Positions 5,242-7,697 of a DNA stretch of 7,697 nt are shown here, one piece after another (the stretch's first letter is position 1; every line of letters begins with the position of its first letter). This stretch comes from Actinomycetota bacterium (GTDB lineage Bacteria > Actinomycetota > Acidimicrobiia > Acidimicrobiales > Poriferisodaliceae), in the NCBI GenBank assembly GCA_002731665.1, contig PCCJ01000044.1, positions 1 through 7,697 of the forward strand, in the 5' to 3' direction. The notes beneath the pieces are model-generated. The model searched no databases. It was not told the origin of the DNA and worked only from the letters and a program-made list of their open reading frames with translations. Both the position numbers and the translations under genes were made by a program.

Positions 5242-6978
5242 TTACGCCTGAGCTTCAACGCGCTGCTTGTCATAAATATCTTTTTCCTCGTCATCGATCG
5301 GCACCACATATGGGTCAACGTCCCGTTTCTTGAGATCCATCGCGCCCTCTTGGTTTTTAAAAAGTTGGCTAAAGCAGAACCAGTTTTCGTTGTCGCGCTC
5401 GGGATAATCCGTCCGATTGTGATAGAGACCCCATCTGCTTTCGGTTCGGAATAGAGACGCAGCTGCAGCCATGTCCGCGCAATCGATGATCGAATGCACC
5501 TCCATCGCACGCATCAATTCGTGGGAATCTCTTGCGACCATATGCTTCAGGTCTTCACGCACTTCAGCGAAACGCTCCTGCGCCAACTGCATCTTCTTGG
5601 TGACCTTGGGCGGCTGCAGATAATCGTTCACCAAGCGCCGAATTTTGTACTCAACCTGGTTTGGCGGAATACCGTCCTCCAGCTTAGTCGGCGCGAGTAC
5701 GCGCTCTTTTTCGATCGCAACCTGGTCTTCATCAATTTTAGCAAAGTCGACCGAGCCTGCATATTCGACGGCATCTTCCCCGGCAAAACGACCGTTGGTA
5801 AAGGCACCCAGCATATAATTATGCGGCACGCTTGCCATATCTCCGGCTGCATATAAACCGTCCACTGTTGTGCGTGCATTTTCATCGACAAAGACGCCGG
5901 AAGCGCTATGACCAGAGCAAAAACCGATTTCGGAGATATGCATCTCGATCATCTCTTGGCGATAATCGATACCACGCCCGTGTTGGAATCGGCCCCGCGT
6001 TGGTCTCTCTACATTGTGGAGCGTGCTTTCAATTTCTTCGATGGTCTTATTGTGTAAATGGTCGAGCTTCAGGAATACTGGGCCTTTACCGCTCTGCAAT
6101 TCGTTGAAGAACTCTTGCATCATCTGACCACTCCAATAGTCGCATTCGATGAAGCGCATTCCTTCATTATTTGCCGTATAGCCGCCGAAGGGCCCCGCCA
6201 CGTAGGCGCAGGCCGGTCCATTATAATCCTTGATCAGCGGGTTGATTTGGTAGCACTCGAGATTAGAGAGCTCCGCCCCTGCATGATAGGCCATGGCATA
6301 ACCGTCACCGCTGTTTGCGGCATTTTCATATGTACCGAACAAGTAGCCGGACGTGGGCAGGCCGAGACGGCCTGCCGCGCCCATGCACAGAATTACTGAT
6401 TTTGCCCGTATCACCAGAAAGGTCCCATCGCGGGTGTTGACGGCCATCGCACCGGCGATGCGTCCGTCCTTACCTGTCAGCAGCCGTGTCGCCATGTAGC
6501 GATTGGTGATCAACAGTCGTGCACGCCTAAGCTGTCGGTAGAGCGCTTTCTTGACCGTATCGCCATTCGGCATGGGTAGGACATAAGTGCCTAGGTGGTG
6601 TACCTTTTTGACATCATAATCCCCGGTTTCGTCCTTTAGAAAGCGAATGCCGAAAGAATCCAGTTCCTGAATGATATCGAAACAATTCTCTGCATATTTG
6701 TAGACGGCCTTTTGATTGACGATACCGTCATTGGCAATGGTAATTTCTTTGGTGTATTGCTCCGGCGTTGCGTGGCCAGGAATGACAGTGTTGTTTAGTC
6801 CGTCCATGCCCATGGAAATCGCACCGCTGCGTTTCACGTTGGCCTTTTCCAAAAGGACAACGGTCGCATCCGGGTTTTTCTTTTTTGCTTTATAGGCCGC
6901 CATGGGGCCGGCTGTACCGCCACCAATGACAAGCACGTCGCAGTCGAAGGTTTCCGTGCCGTTAGCGATTTCGTCCAT
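5242..6978 (-). CDS. AprA-like FAD-dependent oxidoreductase (fumarate reductase/APS reductase flavoprotein superfamily)
   Basis: Flavoprotein of 578 residues, probably cytoplasmic and partnered by the ferredoxin. DVLVIGGGTAG (GGGTAG at 19-24) with an acidic residue at 44 is the FAD-binding Rossmann motif. RSGAISMG at 50-57 and GLYAAGD at 374-380 with GAFTNGRFAGEDA at 391-403 complete the FAD site. The RSGA..MG..N stretch and the KDYNGP segment resemble APS-reductase alpha subunits more than succinate dehydrogenase. The fumarate-reductase HPT motif is replaced by QINPL near 244-248. The segment that I recall as ARFKDGYGP in APS reductase reads PLIKDYNGP, so the substrate-binding arginine seems lost. 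It is therefore probably neither enzyme, and the substrate is unknown. I start at 6978, where AAGGAA precedes the ATG; the longer reading frame to 7179 overlaps the DUF971 gene and adds no family-like sequence. Confidence 0.93.
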   Translation of the reverse strand: MDEIANGTETFDCDVLVIGGGTAGPMAAYKAKKKNPDATVVLLEKANVKRSGAISMGMDGLNNTVIPGHATPEQYTKEITIANDGIVNQKAVYKYAENCFDIIQELDSFGIRFLKDETGDYDVKKVHHLGTYVLPMPNGDTVKKALYRQLRRARLLITNRYMATRLLTGKDGRIAGAMAVNTRDGTFLVIRAKSVILCMGAAGRLGLPTSGYLFGTYENAANSGDGYAMAYHAGAELSNLECYQINPLIKDYNGPACAYVAGPFGGYTANNEGMRFIECDYWSGQMMQEFFNELQSGKGPVFLKLDHLHNKTIEEIESTLHNVERPTRGRFQHGRGIDYRQEMIEMHISEIGFCSGHSASGVFVDENARTTVDGLYAAGDMASVPHNYMLGAFTNGRFAGEDAVEYAGSVDFAKIDEDQVAIEKERVLAPTKLEDGIPPNQVEYKIRRLVNDYLQPPKVTKKMQLAQERFAEVREDLKHMVARDSHELMRAMEVHSIIDCADMAAAASLFRTESRWGLYHNRTDYPERDNENWFCFSQLFKNQEGAMDLKKRDVDPYVVPIDDEEKDIYDKQRVEAQA

Positions 6979-6983
6979 GTCAT

Positions 6984-6989
6984 TTCCTT
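6984..6989 (-). promoter_or_regulatory. Ribosome binding site that sets the flavoprotein start
   Basis: AAGGAA on the minus strand lies 5 nt before the ATG at 6978. With this start the FAD motif begins at residue 15, as usual for the family. Upstream in-frame ATGs at 7029 and 7179 would add unrelated N-terminal sequence. Confidence 0.65.
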
Positions 6990-7052
6990 TTCGGCTAATC
7001 ACGTGTTTCAAAAATTCAGGGGTAACCATCGAGACTAAGAGGCATTTTGTTG

Positions 7053-7066
7053 AGCAATTAATTGCC
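7053..7066. repeat. Palindromic direct repeat, copy at the DUF971 stop codon
   Basis: AGCAATTAATTGCC, containing the perfect 12-nt palindrome GCAATTAATTGC (7054-7065). An identical 14-nt copy lies at 7415-7428. The palindrome covers the DUF971 stop codon and sits about 75 nt before the flavoprotein start, so it could be an operator. It would be consistent with a dimeric regulator such as the GntR protein, but that link is inferred. Confidence 0.5.
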
Positions 7067-7357
7067 AAGCGCGTATTTTTCGCTGAGCTCCCGCAAATAT
7101 GGCCACGGGTAAATACCGCGATCATGCCCATCGGAAAAAACAAGGTTGATCGCGTAGGAACCGATGGGGTGGATTTCATTTATGACTAGTGCGGTTGAAG
7201 GCGCTGCTTCGCGATGTTCCAATCGCGCACGCTTAGATCCAGCTGACTGACAATTCTCGCGGAGAAAGGGCGCAGGCAAATTGGCCGATTGCTGATCCGC
7301 CCAATGCACCGTTAATGCTTTCTTATCTTTAGAAAGTAATATTTCGGTTGGCACCAT
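7058..7357 (-). CDS. DUF971-domain protein (gamma-butyrobetaine-hydroxylase N-terminal-like)
   Basis: Small soluble protein of 99 residues, a single DUF971 domain. Typical parts are PTEILLSKDKKALTVHWAD at 3-21, LPAPFLREN at 27-35 and the signature INEIHPIGSYAINLVFSDGHDRGIYPWPYLREL across 59-91. In the eukaryotic hydroxylases this domain binds zinc through C-x-C-x2-C and a later His. Here the matching positions read Cys36, Ser38, Ser41 and His78, so the zinc site looks degenerate. The domain also occurs fused to Mrp/HCF101-type iron-sulfur carriers, so a role in loading or assembling the Fe-S clusters of the ferredoxin is a reasonable inference. AGGAG (7366-7370) with 8-nt spacing supports the start. 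It is probably the first gene of the oxidoreductase operon, 79 nt ahead of the flavoprotein. Confidence 0.88.
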   Translation of the reverse strand: MVPTEILLSKDKKALTVHWADQQSANLPAPFLRENCQSAGSKRARLEHREAAPSTALVINEIHPIGSYAINLVFSDGHDRGIYPWPYLRELSEKYALGN

Positions 7358-7359
7358 CG

Positions 7360-7391
7360 CATCTACTCCTATTATTCCGAAATAATAGATG
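7360..7391 (-). promoter_or_regulatory. Leader hairpin that bulges out the DUF971 ribosome site
   Basis: In the minus-strand RNA, CAUCUA (7391-7386) can pair with UAGAUG (7365-7360), and UUAUU with AAUAA around a UCGG loop. This leaves the AGGAG Shine-Dalgarno sequence (7370-7366) as a bulge. A competing register gives perfect 8-nt arms, CTATTATT at 7369-7376 and AATAATAG at 7381-7388. It could control translation of the first gene, or be a DNA operator; the sequence alone does not decide. Confidence 0.4.
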
Positions 7392-7414
7392 CCTTGGACA
7401 GCGGTCGCTTTTTA

Positions 7415-7428
7415 AGCAATTAATTGCC
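7415..7428. repeat. Palindromic direct repeat, copy upstream of the DUF971 gene
   Basis: The second copy of AGCAATTAATTGCC, identical over 14 nt to 7053-7066; the palindrome is 7416-7427. It lies about 60 nt before the DUF971 start in an AT-rich stretch where the operon promoter should be. I found no convincing -35/-10 pair there. Confidence 0.5.
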
Positions 7429-7495
7429 GAGTAATAAAAATAAATCTTCAGGCAAAAGGAAAAAGATAACAAACCATTGAATAAAAATTAGGTTT

Positions 7496-7542
7496 TGGTT
7501 GCGGGGCAACAGGACTTGAACCTACGACCTTCAGATTATGAG
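7496..7542 (-). pseudogene. Decayed initiator tRNA (fMet) fragment, 3' half
   Basis: The minus strand carries the anticodon loop CTCATAA, then TCTGAAGGTCGTAGG, the T-loop TTCAAGT, and CCCCGCA-A-CCA at the end, closely matching the 3' half of bacterial initiator tRNA. Two extra bases (TG) sit between T-stem and acceptor. The 5' half that should follow at about 7543-7578 has lost its pairing: the anticodon stem would be TAATT against TCTGA and the acceptor strand does not match, though a TGGTA remnant survives. It is not a working tRNA. It is either a pseudogene or the leftover of an element that integrated at an initiator tRNA gene. Confidence 0.7.
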
Positions 7543-7614
7543 AATTAATTACCATTACAGCTTAAGCTGAGCGCCACTTTTTTAATTTTTTATCTAGCCT
7601 TCAGCTATATCTGC

Positions 7615-7697
7615 TCAGTAGCCCGTTTCCCAGTCAATAACGTTTTCCATGGGTTTACCATCAAGAAAAGCTCGGAGATTTTTGCAGAATAAGTCCG
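7615..7697 (-). CDS. D-2-hydroxyacid dehydrogenase, C-terminal end only
   Basis: The minus strand reads DLFCKNLRAFLDGKPMENVIDWETGY followed by TGA at 7615-7617. This fits the C-terminal tail of NAD-dependent D-2-hydroxyacid dehydrogenases of the phosphoglycerate/glyoxylate reductase type, which typically end N-L-x-x-F/Y-L-x-G-x-P-x-x-N-V-V-D-x-x-x-G-Y. Only 27 codons are visible, so the exact enzyme cannot be named. It is separated from the DUF971 gene by 257 nt holding the tRNA remnant, so it is probably a separate transcription unit. Confidence 0.7.
   Translation of the reverse strand, partial: DLFCKNLRAFLDGKPMENVIDWETGY

Noticed and set aside
5242..6978. Fumarate reductase or succinate dehydrogenase flavoprotein
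   Set aside because: The HPT catalytic motif is replaced by NPL, and no cytochrome or membrane-anchor gene is present.
7021..7179. Longer flavoprotein starting at 7029 or 7179
   Set aside because: The extra N-terminus is unlike the family, the longer form overlaps the DUF971 gene out of frame, and a good ribosome site precedes 6978.
7392..7495. Sigma-70 promoter for the DUF971 operon
   Set aside because: Several AT-rich hexamers exist, but none forms a -35/-10 pair with a 16-18 nt spacer that I would defend.
7496..7578. Functional initiator tRNA gene
   Set aside because: The anticodon stem and acceptor stem cannot pair with the 5' half, and two bases are inserted before the acceptor strand.

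Overview
The window carries one long block of genes read from the minus strand, with no supported gene on the plus strand. Base composition is moderate, with short AT-rich intergenic islands. The TlpA-type and NitT/TauT-type proteins and the initiator-tRNA-like fragment fit a Gram-negative proteobacterium. I lean to Alphaproteobacteria, but nothing in the window proves it.

Layout in transcription order (high to low coordinates): the last codons of a D-2-hydroxyacid dehydrogenase (7697-7615); an intergenic stretch with a decayed initiator-tRNA fragment, a palindromic repeat and a hairpin that bulges out a Shine-Dalgarno sequence (7614-7358); a small DUF971 protein (7357-7058); a 578-residue FAD oxidoreductase of the adenylylsulfate-reductase-alpha (AprA)-like family (6978-5242); a 77-residue 2x[4Fe-4S] ferredoxin (5194-4961); a protein made almost wholly of ten HEAT-type repeats at an exact 31-residue spacing (4954-3992); a GntR/HutC regulator (3946-3188); and a secreted TlpA-type thioredoxin overlapping it by 7 nt (3194-2634). 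A 251-nt AT-rich gap then holds a sigma-54-type promoter match and an IHF-type match. It is followed by a NitT/TauT-type substrate-binding protein with a long C-terminal extension (2382-1021), three tandem 48-nt hairpin repeats (1017-875) and a transport permease that runs off the window (844-1). The transporter ATPase is not in the window.

The inferred picture is a two-part locus. A soluble flavoprotein-ferredoxin pair, with likely assembly or scaffold partners (DUF971, HEAT protein), works with a sigma-54-controlled ABC importer that would bring in its substrate. Family membership suggests a small sulfur- or nitrogen-containing organic compound. The substrate cannot be read from the sequence, and the flavoprotein lacks residues expected of either fumarate reductase or true APS reductase. 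The best candidates for something undescribed are this AprA-like system, the repeated RNA hairpins (whose base changes keep pairing only in the sense RNA), and the extended binding protein.
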